From NCBI GenBank assembly GCA_964459305.1, contig CAYWNA010000033.1:8331-72330 (forward strand): a stretch of DNA of 64,000 bases, written 5' to 3'. Below, one piece after another: positions 10,001 through 18,100 of the stretch. The position numbers and the translations under genes were made by a program. Source of the stretch: CAYWNA01 sp964459305. Lineage in GTDB: Bacteria; Planctomycetota; Planctomycetia; Pirellulales; Pirellulaceae. The notes under the pieces were generated by a model. It did not search any database, had not been told where the DNA came from, and saw only the letters and a list, made by a program, of their open reading frames with translations. The stretch's first letter is position 1. Every line of letters begins with the position of its first letter.

Positions 10001-12374
10001 CGGGGCAGTAGATATTTCCGTCAACGCAACTCGACGGCAACTGGGCACTTCCCCATTCTACGGTCAGAACGGAGCCGATGACGCGGCCCGTTTTCTAACG
10101 GCACGCCAGAGACTTACGACCACGCCGGATGAGGATGACGATCGGCGGGCTAAGGTCTATCTCGCCCTGGCGTCCTACTACCACACTGACCGCAGCGATT
10201 CGCATCTGCATAACGCAATCGAACACTCCGAATCGTTACTCATGGAAGATGACCGCGTTGACTTCCTTCTCGATCTGTTGCTGATCAACGCCCTTGCCCA
10301 CAAGAAACTGTTTGACGGCGACAATAGCGAAATCGACCACCGCGACAAAGCAATGCACAGCTTTGCTGCCTTGATTGCGAAAACAGCTACGGTGAAAGCC
10401 CGCCGAGCATACGGCCTAGAGGATCAAGCGTACTATGACGACGTTCTTCGTCCGGCCCTGCAACTGTCGGCCTATGCGATTGGCACCGTCCCCAACGAGA
10501 ACGAAGACCCGGCGTCGTTTCTTTTCACACTCGTCCAGGCAAACTCGGAACCATCTGTCTCGGACCCGGATCTGCGTGACGATGTCGTCAGGACCTGCGC
10601 GGCCTGTGGAGAGTTGATTGCTTCAAGCCCTGACCCGGAATTAACTAAACGCTGGAAGAACGCGGTTGCTACGGCACAGTCAATGTTTGAAATCGCGTCC
10701 AACTTGGTGCCTGCGGACGTCGACTATCAAGTACGGGAGGCGGAACTGTTCACTCGCCGGTCCGATGGCGATGGCCCCAGCAAGATTCGACACGCGATCG
10801 ATGTTGCCACGTCAGTATTGGACCAGGATGGCAAGCACTCCGGGGCCAACGCTCTCATGGGATGGGCGAGACTGCACCAGGGTGCCCATTGCTCTGAAGT
10901 TCTAGACCGTCGCACGTACTTCAACCAAGCCATCGACTACTATGGGAAGGGATCAAATTCCGATTCCGTGCAAGGGGATTTCGACAGAGTTAGCCTCAGC
11001 AATGCCTATCTCCTGCTGGGGTTGACCTACAGGGATGAGGATCAGGAACAGTTGCACAACAACCTCGTCGCAGCCCGCGGCTTGGTCGAGACTGCCGGAT
11101 CTGCTGCCGCCTACGGAGCAAGAATCCAGACAGCCATGCAACTGGGCAACGTGTTGGAAGACATGTCCGACTTCGACGCGCAGCCGCATCTTTGGGACGA
11201 TGCCGAAGCCAGCTTCGTCCACGCGGTCACGATGGCGGAGGAGATCGGCGAGTTTGAGGGCGCGGCCCGCCTCTGCCTGGGCCGTTGCCTGTACAAGCGG
11301 GCCACGAGGGAACCCGCTGTACAACCGGCTGAACGACTCGACAGACTGAGCAAGGCATTGAAAACGTTGCAGGACAGCGTTGGCAAGCCACAAACGCCCG
11401 GTTATCTGGCGCAGAATCTCTTGCATCAGAGCCTGGTGTTTTACGAGCAATCGCGCGCCGCCGAAAGCGATGAGGAGAAGAAAAGCCTGTTGGCGAAGAT
11501 GGACGAGACAGCCCAGCGCGCAGCGGAGGTGTTCGAAACGAACCATGTTCTGTGGGCCACCTACCAAGTCAAGTTCGCGGAATCTGCCGAACTTGCAGAG
11601 AGATACGACGAAGTGACGAAACGTGCGCAGCGAATAATGGAGACACTTCGAAGCCGTGTGGACGATGGCGACAGCGATTTCGTCCCGGGCGACGTCTACG
11701 CCGCCGTCGAACTGGTTTGCGCCTGGGAAGACTCGCTTGCGACAAAACTGGAGGTTCTCAAGGAAGGCATTGACATTCTTGACAAAAGGCAACAAGAGAT
11801 CAGCGGCGATTCGTCTATTTTCCAGGAACCGGGGTATTCGAGCTTGATTGATCTCTACGAGCAACGCGTTTTGGCATGTCTCAACGCAACCCGTGCAGAA
11901 GACTGGCTCCGATACGAAAAAGAAGGACTCCAAGCCGATCTGGACAGCTCCCGCGAGCTAGCTCGCCGGATGCCGGGACCCTACAACGGGCACAAACTGG
12001 GGGAAATCGAAGGAATCGAGGGGACCGTGTATCTCAAGTTGTGCCTGATTCCCGGCACCGACTTCCTGGAAAATCATGGTAACACGAGCAAGCTGGAAAT
12101 CGGCACCAAAGCGGTCGAGTCTTTCGGAAAGGCAATTGAACTATCTCATCCAAACAAGAAGGTCCGCTGGAAAATTTATGCGGCGAACGTTCATCGGCAA
12201 TTGGCTTCTCTGAGCCCGCCCGACAAGAACAAGCATCTCAGCAGAATCCGTGACCTGATCAAGGATATCGAATCGGGGCAATTCAGCGCATTCTCCCCCA
12301 CGGACCGCCGTCATTTGCAGAAGATGTACACCAGTCTGAAGAACTTGGTCGAAGCTTCGCTCCCGAAGACCTAA
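7080..12374 (+). CDS. Giant Ser/Thr protein kinase with transmembrane segment and long helical C-terminus
   Basis: 1764 residues from the ATG at 7080; a GTG at 7143, just before RRGEKIAGYTLEQRLG, is an equally plausible start. The kinase domain spans about residues 30-330: glycine loop LGSGNYGEVW (38-47), lysine K59 in AALKF, catalytic loop HLDIKPEN (195-202, HLD replacing HRD), DFGLA at 214, SPE in the activation segment. One membrane segment follows at about 343-365 (YAALALAFAAIAAFVWGVV). The remaining 1400 residues are charged, helical and repeat-like, resembling divergent tetratricopeptide repeats, without an enzyme motif that I recognise. The topology is a cytoplasmic kinase with a large extracytoplasmic sensor or scaffold. 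With two further giant kinases downstream this is a kinase-rich signalling region. Confidence 0.85.
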   Translation: MHSVLHPFARPTHQTYISQVVVLRRGEKIAGYTLEQRLGSGNYGEVWRASAGGALAALKFIALGNRAGYREWSGVRRVRRVQHKNLMPITGIWMLDEDGEVLSDELVDRYDEEKQSTEDTLTPDQLLRRPAILVVAMLLADMNLSQRAEKCQEEGSGGGIPVDELLDYMRQSAEGIDFLSAKQHDLGEGVQSIQHLDIKPENIVLRGGSVLICDFGLAQTMGEADLTVTSKLGTLAYISPECLDQKPSLWSDQYSLACSYYKLRTEQWPFDADSSELKLMQAHLNGQLDLSCLPEAERKVIRRAVSTNPKHRFPSSTEMVAALDAAVHPVKKKPEERPRRSWPAYAALALAFAAIAAFVWGVVNRQSNPSGNGQSQTQTSGSSVEQEIENAIAAGQYQEAIDGAAEMPATTQQEFIAKIIRHWAARVHEKNEKGFLASLRELQQVAASGADSQTDSIYGKAIEKWLSDNPSRESTSRIRLLNEILAALYQGAAVNETLVGDRDGLLGKIDDEAMALLSESRVDDARAKWSVLETFGEGWQAKALLGSALADVLVQDWPSLAETLDKVENGLKGSGSTLPPADEVRYLTMQALCAWHADGTANRFVAVLSMAHGLSQNQQTERFLPNWPVLASQHEVLLDGLIEEGLQRLEADEGLSEADQERLNDISAGLLELSRKRVQAEALVKQIPGDPESLDKAQSLLENLDAEVEQRLRQYEDQGQDAPDRLVLLRDKASLLSLRVALRDPSQPAKEAFETWRQNTPPDPRLPLPDLCQDLVGRLEREVLGETATLPLLDLTAILQFLKSISAAGTESPPMATLRRRAEGISIAQRLVDPELDYDELAAACRGAAGTTPPDSLIDALAVLAGWECQLATTDGLTSAQAKELAVHKPALDLLSRHLTSTPTSRLRGYLDYLAGLFRQRTVKSRSLPLNEQVKAYAEAATTLTGAMDDGEDGVLPAIFEAHRRKEIASGVLLGAVDISVNATRRQLGTSPFYGQNGADDAARFLTARQRLTTTPDEDDDRRAKVYLALASYYHTDRSDSHLHNAIEHSESLLMEDDRVDFLLDLLLINALAHKKLFDGDNSEIDHRDKAMHSFAALIAKTATVKARRAYGLEDQAYYDDVLRPALQLSAYAIGTVPNENEDPASFLFTLVQANSEPSVSDPDLRDDVVRTCAACGELIASSPDPELTKRWKNAVATAQSMFEIASNLVPADVDYQVREAELFTRRSDGDGPSKIRHAIDVATSVLDQDGKHSGANALMGWARLHQGAHCSEVLDRRTYFNQAIDYYGKGSNSDSVQGDFDRVSLSNAYLLLGLTYRDEDQEQLHNNLVAARGLVETAGSAAAYGARIQTAMQLGNVLEDMSDFDAQPHLWDDAEASFVHAVTMAEEIGEFEGAARLCLGRCLYKRATREPAVQPAERLDRLSKALKTLQDSVGKPQTPGYLAQNLLHQSLVFYEQSRAAESDEEKKSLLAKMDETAQRAAEVFETNHVLWATYQVKFAESAELAERYDEVTKRAQRIMETLRSRVDDGDSDFVPGDVYAAVELVCAWEDSLATKLEVLKEGIDILDKRQQEISGDSSIFQEPGYSSLIDLYEQRVLACLNATRAEDWLRYEKEGLQADLDSSRELARRMPGPYNGHKLGEIEGIEGTVYLKLCLIPGTDFLENHGNTSKLEIGTKAVESFGKAIELSHPNKKVRWKIYAANVHRQLASLSPPDKNKHLSRIRDLIKDIESGQFSAFSPTDRRHLQKMYTSLKNLVEASLPKT

Positions 12375-12499
12375 GGCGAGCGGCGTTTGAAATCTCACCT
12401 CTTGGAAAGTAGCAGGCACACTCCGTGTGCCGTAGCCGGAAGCGGACGGCACACGGAGTGTGCCTGCTACTTTGGTAAATTCTCATCTGCCGCTCGCCT
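12374..12499. repeat. Nested palindrome containing a 27-bp perfect REP-like hairpin
   Basis: The inner element has perfect 27-bp arms at 12407-12433 and 12446-12472, with GTAGCAGGCACACTCC at the left and the inverse ending GCTAC at the right. An outer pair of 11-bp arms (AGGCGAGCGGC at 12374-12384 and GCCGCTCGCCT at 12489-12499) encloses it. The outer left arm starts at the last base of the kinase stop codon, so the structure may also act as its terminator. The layout suggests a mobile palindrome inserted into the loop of an older hairpin. Confidence 0.85.
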
Positions 12500-12524
12500 A
12501 AACTCGCACGGTAGTTTCGCGACC

Positions 12525-12761
12525 CTACTGTTTCTGCTCGAGCGCTTGTTGGTACTGGGCAACCAGTTTCGAGGCTACACCGCGAGCGTCAAATGCCTCC
12601 TCCGCTCGATGCCGGGCCAGACTGCCCATTTGCTCTCGCAGTTGACTGCCCTCTAGAAGCTGGATGATCGCCACGCCCAGCGACTGCGGATCGTCGACGG
12701 GTACCAATTCTGCCGCCGACGAGGCATCGGGAAAAATCTCCTGCGTCCCACCGACATGTAT
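12525..12761 (-). pseudogene. C-terminal fragment of a family 4 glycosyltransferase (truncated copy)
   Basis: The minus strand encodes VGGTQEIFPDASSAAELVPV and about 60 more residues to the stop, closely matching the C-terminal 75-80 residues of the intact glycosyltransferase at 26174-27301. DNA similarity is also high and stops abruptly at about 12761, right after the codons for VGGTQ. Upstream of that point there is no glycosyltransferase N-terminus, so the donor-binding domain remains but the acceptor domain is gone. This is probably a partial duplication left by recombination about 14 kb from the intact copy. It is unlikely to be functional. Confidence 0.75.
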
Positions 12762-12958
12762 GGAGTGCACGAGCCTAATACCGCTTGCGCGGAAAAAGGA
12801 TCGTGAACGACCCTGCGGATCCGTCCCTTTCCCAACGTCGCAATTTGGGTAAGGAAGATTCTTTCGAAACTTTTAGATGAGGTGGCGGGATTTGGTGCCC
12901 TGTTGCTATGGATGAAATAGAGGTTATCGACAAGCCCCATTTTTGAAAGGAAATTCCA

Positions 12959-14053
12959 ATGTATCTGAGAAATTGGCGCACAAATCGAAAGAACAACACC
13001 TGCAACTCGCACCGCCGCAACCGTCGAAAGCGGAGGAATCTCCGCACGACCCATCTGTCCCTCGAGAATCTCGAGAACCGGGAATTGCTTGCGGCAGCCA
13101 GTATTGCGTTCGATTCAGGCAGTGGGGTTATCGACATCACCGGCTCGGGTAAAGACGATGCCGTGGAAGTCAGCGAGACCCCGGGAAACCGCATCACAGT
13201 GCGAGTACAGACCGGAAGCAAGACCAAGGAGAAAGTGTTCGACCATTCGAAAGTGAACAAGATACGTTTCGGCGGCGGCGAAGGAGACGACGTGTTCGTG
13301 AACAACACTTCGATCCGGTCGAAGGCCTACGGTGGCATCGGCAACGACCTAATCATCGGCGGGACGGCACGCGATCACTTGTATGGCGGATGGGGCGACG
13401 ACATGCTGTTCGGCGGCGGTGCCGATGACGTACTCAAAGGTAGTTTCGGCAACGACGTTCTAGATGGCCAGAAGGGTAACGACGAGTTGTTCGGCGGTTG
13501 GGGGCGTGACGAGCTGTATGGCGGGGCTGGTAAAGATAAGCTGTATGGAAGCAGGGGCAGTGATCTGCTGTCAGGCGGCAGCAGCAGGGATCATTTGGAG
13601 GGTGGATCCGGCGACGACGTTCTTCTCGGCGGAAGTGGAGGGGACAAACTGTACGGCAACGCTGGCAGAGATATCCTGAAGGGAGGCAGTGGCAAAGACA
13701 AGCTGCGTGGCGGCCGGGGGCGAGACCGACTGTACGGTGGAGGTGGAAATGGACCCTCGGCCAACGAGCCAAACGCCAGGCCCCCAGCTAGAGTTTCGCA
13801 CATCATGCTCCCAGAGAACGACTTAGACGCTAGGCCCGGCCAACTACAGATTCCGAGTGAAATTGTCGACACCGCAATTGGAGCAAGCCTCGACACCGAT
13901 TGGCTCGACGTGGATCCCGGACAACTTCTATTCGGAAACGCCAATTCATCCGGTGATATCGAGACTTCGCTGCCCGGCAACGAAACGGGTGACTGGTTTG
14001 AAGGTGCGGCAGCGTTCGCGAAATGCTACCAGTGGAGCAGCTCGACTCCCTAG
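12959..14053 (+). CDS. Exported RTX-like calcium-binding repeat protein
   Basis: 364 residues; GAAAGGA lies just upstream of the ATG. The N-terminus is very basic (NRRKRRNLRTTHLS) followed by LENLENRELLAAA, the planctomycete version of the LEPR-XLL motif found at the start of large exported proteins. Residues about 105-265 are glycine-aspartate nonapeptide repeats of the type GGxGxDxLxG (GGIGNDLIIGG, GGWGDDMLFGG, GGSGDDVLLGG, GGRGRDRLYGG), which in RTX proteins form a calcium-bound parallel beta-roll. The C-terminal 100 residues are acidic and non-repetitive. Likely an extracellular or surface protein; no catalytic domain is visible. Confidence 0.85.
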   Translation: MYLRNWRTNRKNNTCNSHRRNRRKRRNLRTTHLSLENLENRELLAAASIAFDSGSGVIDITGSGKDDAVEVSETPGNRITVRVQTGSKTKEKVFDHSKVNKIRFGGGEGDDVFVNNTSIRSKAYGGIGNDLIIGGTARDHLYGGWGDDMLFGGGADDVLKGSFGNDVLDGQKGNDELFGGWGRDELYGGAGKDKLYGSRGSDLLSGGSSRDHLEGGSGDDVLLGGSGGDKLYGNAGRDILKGGSGKDKLRGGRGRDRLYGGGGNGPSANEPNARPPARVSHIMLPENDLDARPGQLQIPSEIVDTAIGASLDTDWLDVDPGQLLFGNANSSGDIETSLPGNETGDWFEGAAAFAKCYQWSSSTP

Positions 14054-14338
14054 ATCGTCACCCGCGGTTCGGGCATCAAACCGGGTCATCTCATTCCCTG
14101 TGCCGTAAGAATTCGGAACAACCAACCGAGGCGTGCAAACCCATTGTTTGCATGCCTTGTTCTCATTCAAAGCATCATTTGCTCGGCTCACTCTGTCCTG
14201 CCGCAACCCGCATCCACCCCAAGGTGCGCGCATTCGAACGTAGTAATTCGTGTTCCCCCGAAATGCGTTGCTACGTGCCGGTTTGGCGATATAATCGAGG
14301 GAGCATTTACACGAGAACCGCTGGTGGGGAGGCTTTCA

Positions 14339-14965
14339 GTGAGCGATGACGTGACGGTGTGGATCCGGGCACTAGCGGACAACGACGACGCGGCTATCCA
14401 AAAGATATGGGAACGGTACTACTCGCAACTGCTCGCGTTGGCACGTGGCAGATTGGGCAACAACCGCCGCATGGCCGACGAAGAGGATGCGGTCTTGAGC
14501 GCCTTCAACAGCTTCTACCAGGGTTTGCAGTCGGGTCGTTTCCCACGACTGAACGACCGTCATGATCTGTGGAAGGTGCTTCTGACACTGACCGCCCGCA
14601 AGACGACCCAGTATCGGCGTCGCGGGCATGCGGACAAACGAGGTGGGGGCAATGTTCGTGGAGAATCGGTGTTCGTAGGAAGCGACACTCAAGACGCAGT
14701 CGCCGGAATCAACGCGGCAACAGACAACCAACCGACACCGGAGTTCGCAGCCCTGGTTGCCGAGCAGTGCGACCAGCTGCTGGCGTCGCTGGACGATGAC
14801 GCACAACGCCAAATCGCCTTACTGAAATTGGAAGGCTACACGAATCCAGAAATATCCGAGCAACTCGGTTGCGGCTTGCGTACCGTGGAACGCAAACTCA
14901 CGAAGATCCGTGACAAATGGGCGCGACATGGCAAAGAGAGACAGGGAAGACGCGCGGAGCGGTAA
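14339..14965 (+). CDS. ECF-family sigma factor associated with Ser/Thr kinases
   Basis: 208 residues from a GTG start at 14339 with GGGGAGG at 14326-14332; the open frame continues upstream but that part lacks protein character. Region 2 is seen in AIQKIWERYYSQLLALAR and EDAVLSAFNSFYQGLQSGRF. Region 4 is the helix-turn-helix LLKLEGYTNPEISEQLGCGL followed by RTVERKLTKIRDKW. The N-terminal VWIRALADNDDAA is typical of planctomycete ECF factors encoded beside receptor-like kinases, which fits the kinase gene beginning about 200 bp downstream. No anti-sigma gene is adjacent. Control by the neighbouring kinase is inferred from this recurrent arrangement. Confidence 0.88.
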   Translation: MSDDVTVWIRALADNDDAAIQKIWERYYSQLLALARGRLGNNRRMADEEDAVLSAFNSFYQGLQSGRFPRLNDRHDLWKVLLTLTARKTTQYRRRGHADKRGGGNVRGESVFVGSDTQDAVAGINAATDNQPTPEFAALVAEQCDQLLASLDDDAQRQIALLKLEGYTNPEISEQLGCGLRTVERKLTKIRDKWARHGKERQGRRAER

Positions 14966-15012
14966 TCGATGCTGTGTGCGGGTTTTCCGACCCCGCACAC
15001 GAGGCGACGGTT

Positions 15013-15079
15013 AGGTCTCCGAGATCGACGAGACCTTCGGTCGGGCATACGGCAAGGTCGGGAGACCTGCGCCGAACGC
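15013..15079. repeat. GGTCGGGAGACC-type repeat units between sigma factor and kinase
   Basis: Two units: a short hairpin AGGTCTCC...GACGAGACCT at 15013-15036, and GGTCGGGAGACCTGCGCCGA beginning at 15056. The second unit is closely related to the unit inside the next kinase gene (around 15566) and to the unit at 24795 beside the RAYT gene. The remainder of the gap up to the kinase shows only its ribosome binding site. Confidence 0.65.
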
Positions 15080-15170
15080 GTAGTTGACCTTCGTGTACGT
15101 CAGCCTTTCCAGGTGGAAGCGGGCGCGCTAACGAAGCCAGACTGGAGAGGCTGGCGTACGGAGAATGACC

Positions 15171-18100
15171 ATGAGCGATGATGCGAGCCGGGCCGAAGTA
15201 ACGCAATCTAAGTCGATGGGCGCTGAAATCGACACGATCGCCGATCGTTTCGAGGCCGCGTGGCTGGCGGGCGAGCAACCGCAGATCGAAGACTACATGA
15301 CAGCGCTGCCTCGGCAGGAGGAAGCATCGCGCCAGATCCTCCTGGAACTGGTGATGATCGATCTGGAGCACCGGTGGCGACGTGCTACCGAGCAAGTAGA
15401 ACAAGCGACGCCGGGACCGGCGGAGGAAACACTAGAAGGCACTTCAAAACCTGGCTGCGGCCGGTCTCCCGAACCTGGTTCTGGCCGGTCTCCCGACCGA
15501 GCCATAGCGGTCGACCGGAGGTCTCCCCCGGATCTTGGAGACCTGCGGTCGTCGGCACGGCGGGGTCAGAGACCCGCGCAGAACGCGAGCGAACCCGCGC
15601 CGAACGTTGGAGAAGCGGTGCCCGGACCGACGGAAGAAACGCTGGATGTAACTGCCAGGCCGTCGACGGTTTTCGGGCCACGTCTGGAAGACTATGTCCG
15701 GCGTTTTCCTGCGTTGGGCAGTGTCGAGAAGCTGCCAGGCGACGTGATTGCCTTCGAGTACCGGGTGCGTCACCTTTGGGGCGATAAGCCTGGCCACAAC
15801 GAGTATTTGCAGAGGTTTGGAGCCGAACTTTTCGAGACGCTTTCCGAAATCGATCGAGAGTTGTTATTGAATACACAAGCGGCAGATGCTGGTATTGAAA
15901 CGTCGAGGATTCCGGCGGGGAAACCGTTTCCCGAGGAAGCGACCACGACGGTAGGAGCCAGGCCGCCTGGCGGACGATCAACCGCCGATGCTCCCGCCGT
16001 TGGCACCGCGGTTCGTTACTTTGGCGACTATGAACTCTTGGAAGAAATCGCCCGGGGCGGCATGGGGGTGGTCTACAAGGTCCGGCAGATGAGCCTGAAC
16101 AGGATCGTCGCGTTAAAGATGATCTTGGCGGGGCAGCTTGCCGACGAGGAGCAGGTAAAACGATTTCATGCCGAAGCGGAAGCGGCGGCCAACTTGGACC
16201 ACCCAGGAATCGTACCGATCTACGAAATCGGCGAGCATGAGGGCCAGCACTACTTCTCCATGGGCTATGTGGAAGGCGCCAGCCTGTCTGCCAAGGTGGC
16301 CGAAGGGCCACTACCGTCGCGCGAAGCGGCCGAACTGACAGAGAAGATCGCCGCAGCGGTAGGCTACGCCCACGAGCAAGGTGTCATCCACCGTGATTTG
16401 AAGCCGGCAAATGTATTGTTGAGGAAAAGTCTGGGGTCGAGCGCTGACGGAGGGGCGATCTCCGACGCTGAACCGTCGACCCTTGACAATCAACCCATGG
16501 TCACCGACTTCGGCTTGGCAAAAAGGATCGAAGGCGACAGCGACCTGACGGTCACCGGTCAGATTCTGGGCACGCCGGCCTACATGCCGCCTGAGCAGGC
16601 GTCGGGCAGGATTGACGAGGTGGCGGAGACAGCGGACGTCTATTCGCTGGGCGCGATTCTCTACAACCTGTTGACCGGTCGCCCGCCGTTCCAAGCGGAC
16701 AATCGTCTGGACACGCTCAAGCAAGTTCTGGAGCAAGAGACGGTTTCGCCGCGGCAGTTGAATCCCAATGTGCCACAGGATCTGGAGACGATCTGCCTGA
16801 AGTGCTTGGAGAAAGATCGGCGCAAGCGTTACCCCACGGCGAAGGAAATGGGAGAGGAACTCAGGCGGTTTCTTCGCGGCGAACCGATCCATGCCCGCCC
16901 CGTTACATCCGTCGAGCGGGCCTGGCGGTTCTGCAAGCGGAAGCCCGTCGTTTCCAGCCTGACGGCGGCACTGGTCGTGACGCTGGTCGGCGGCCTGGTG
17001 GGCGTCACGTGGCAATGGATTCGTGCCGAAGACAACGCGGCCAAGGCCCGAACGGAATCCACGAGAGCCTGGGCCGCGTCCGAAAAGGCGGAGACGGAAG
17101 CGAAACGGGCGGCGGACGCATCGGAAAGGGCCGAAGCAGAAGCCGAACACGCGAGAGAGCAGGAGCGGATCGTCCGGCGCAACCTATACCTGGCCGACAT
17201 GAATCTGGCAGCCCAGGCGTGGGACTTGAACAACGTCGGGCGAATGCTAGACCTCCTCAACGCCTACCGGCCGGGGCCTGGAGAAGAAGACCTCCGCGGC
17301 TTCGAGTGGTATCACTTCTGGCACGTCTGCCACCGCGATCTGAAGACCATCCAATTCCCGAGCATGGTAGCGAGCGTGGCGTTCTCTCCTGACGGTAAAA
17401 CGCTGGCCTTGAGCACCATGGAACACGGCGTCAGGATCTTGGACTCGGCCTCGGGAGAGACGCGGACTTTCCTCCGGGCCTATTCGGCTCGCGTGGCTTT
17501 CTCACCCGATGGCAAGCGACTAGCTACCAGCAGTAGCGACCGGACCATCCGGCTCTGGGACCCCGTCACCGGCGATGAGTTCGCCCTGTTCAAGGGGCAC
17601 ACGGACTGGATCTCTTCAGTCGCTTTCTCCCCTGACGACCAGACCTTGGCCTCGGGAAGCTATGACGGAACCGTCCGGCTTTGGGACCTGGCGACAGAGA
17701 AGCCAAAGGCGACATTCGAAGGACATGAATTGGAGGTATATTGCGTCTCCTTTTCCCCCGACGGCAAGACGCTGGCGTCCGGAGGTGGAGACGGTACGAT
17801 CAGGCTTTGGGACCCTGACAGCGGCAAGGAGCGGGCCGATCTTGTGGGGGATGCCTTCGCAGTTCGCGCCGTTTCATTTTCTCCAGACGGCAAGACGCTG
17901 GCATCAGGCGCTCAAGAAGGTAAGGTCAAGTTGTGGGATTTGGCCACCGGGCAAGAGAGGGCCACCCTTCAAGATTCCTTCGTGTGGAATGTAAACTCCG
18001 TGGCATTCGCCCCTGACGGCGAGACGCTTGCGACGAGTGATGCCGATCATACGGTGAAGCTGTGGAACCTGGCAACTCTCGAATTAAAGGCGACGTTCAA

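Noticed and set aside
14144..14338. Longer N-terminus for the first ECF sigma factor
   Set aside because: The extra 65 residues are Cys/Pro-rich and unlike sigma factors; a GTG with a good ribosome binding site lies at 14339.
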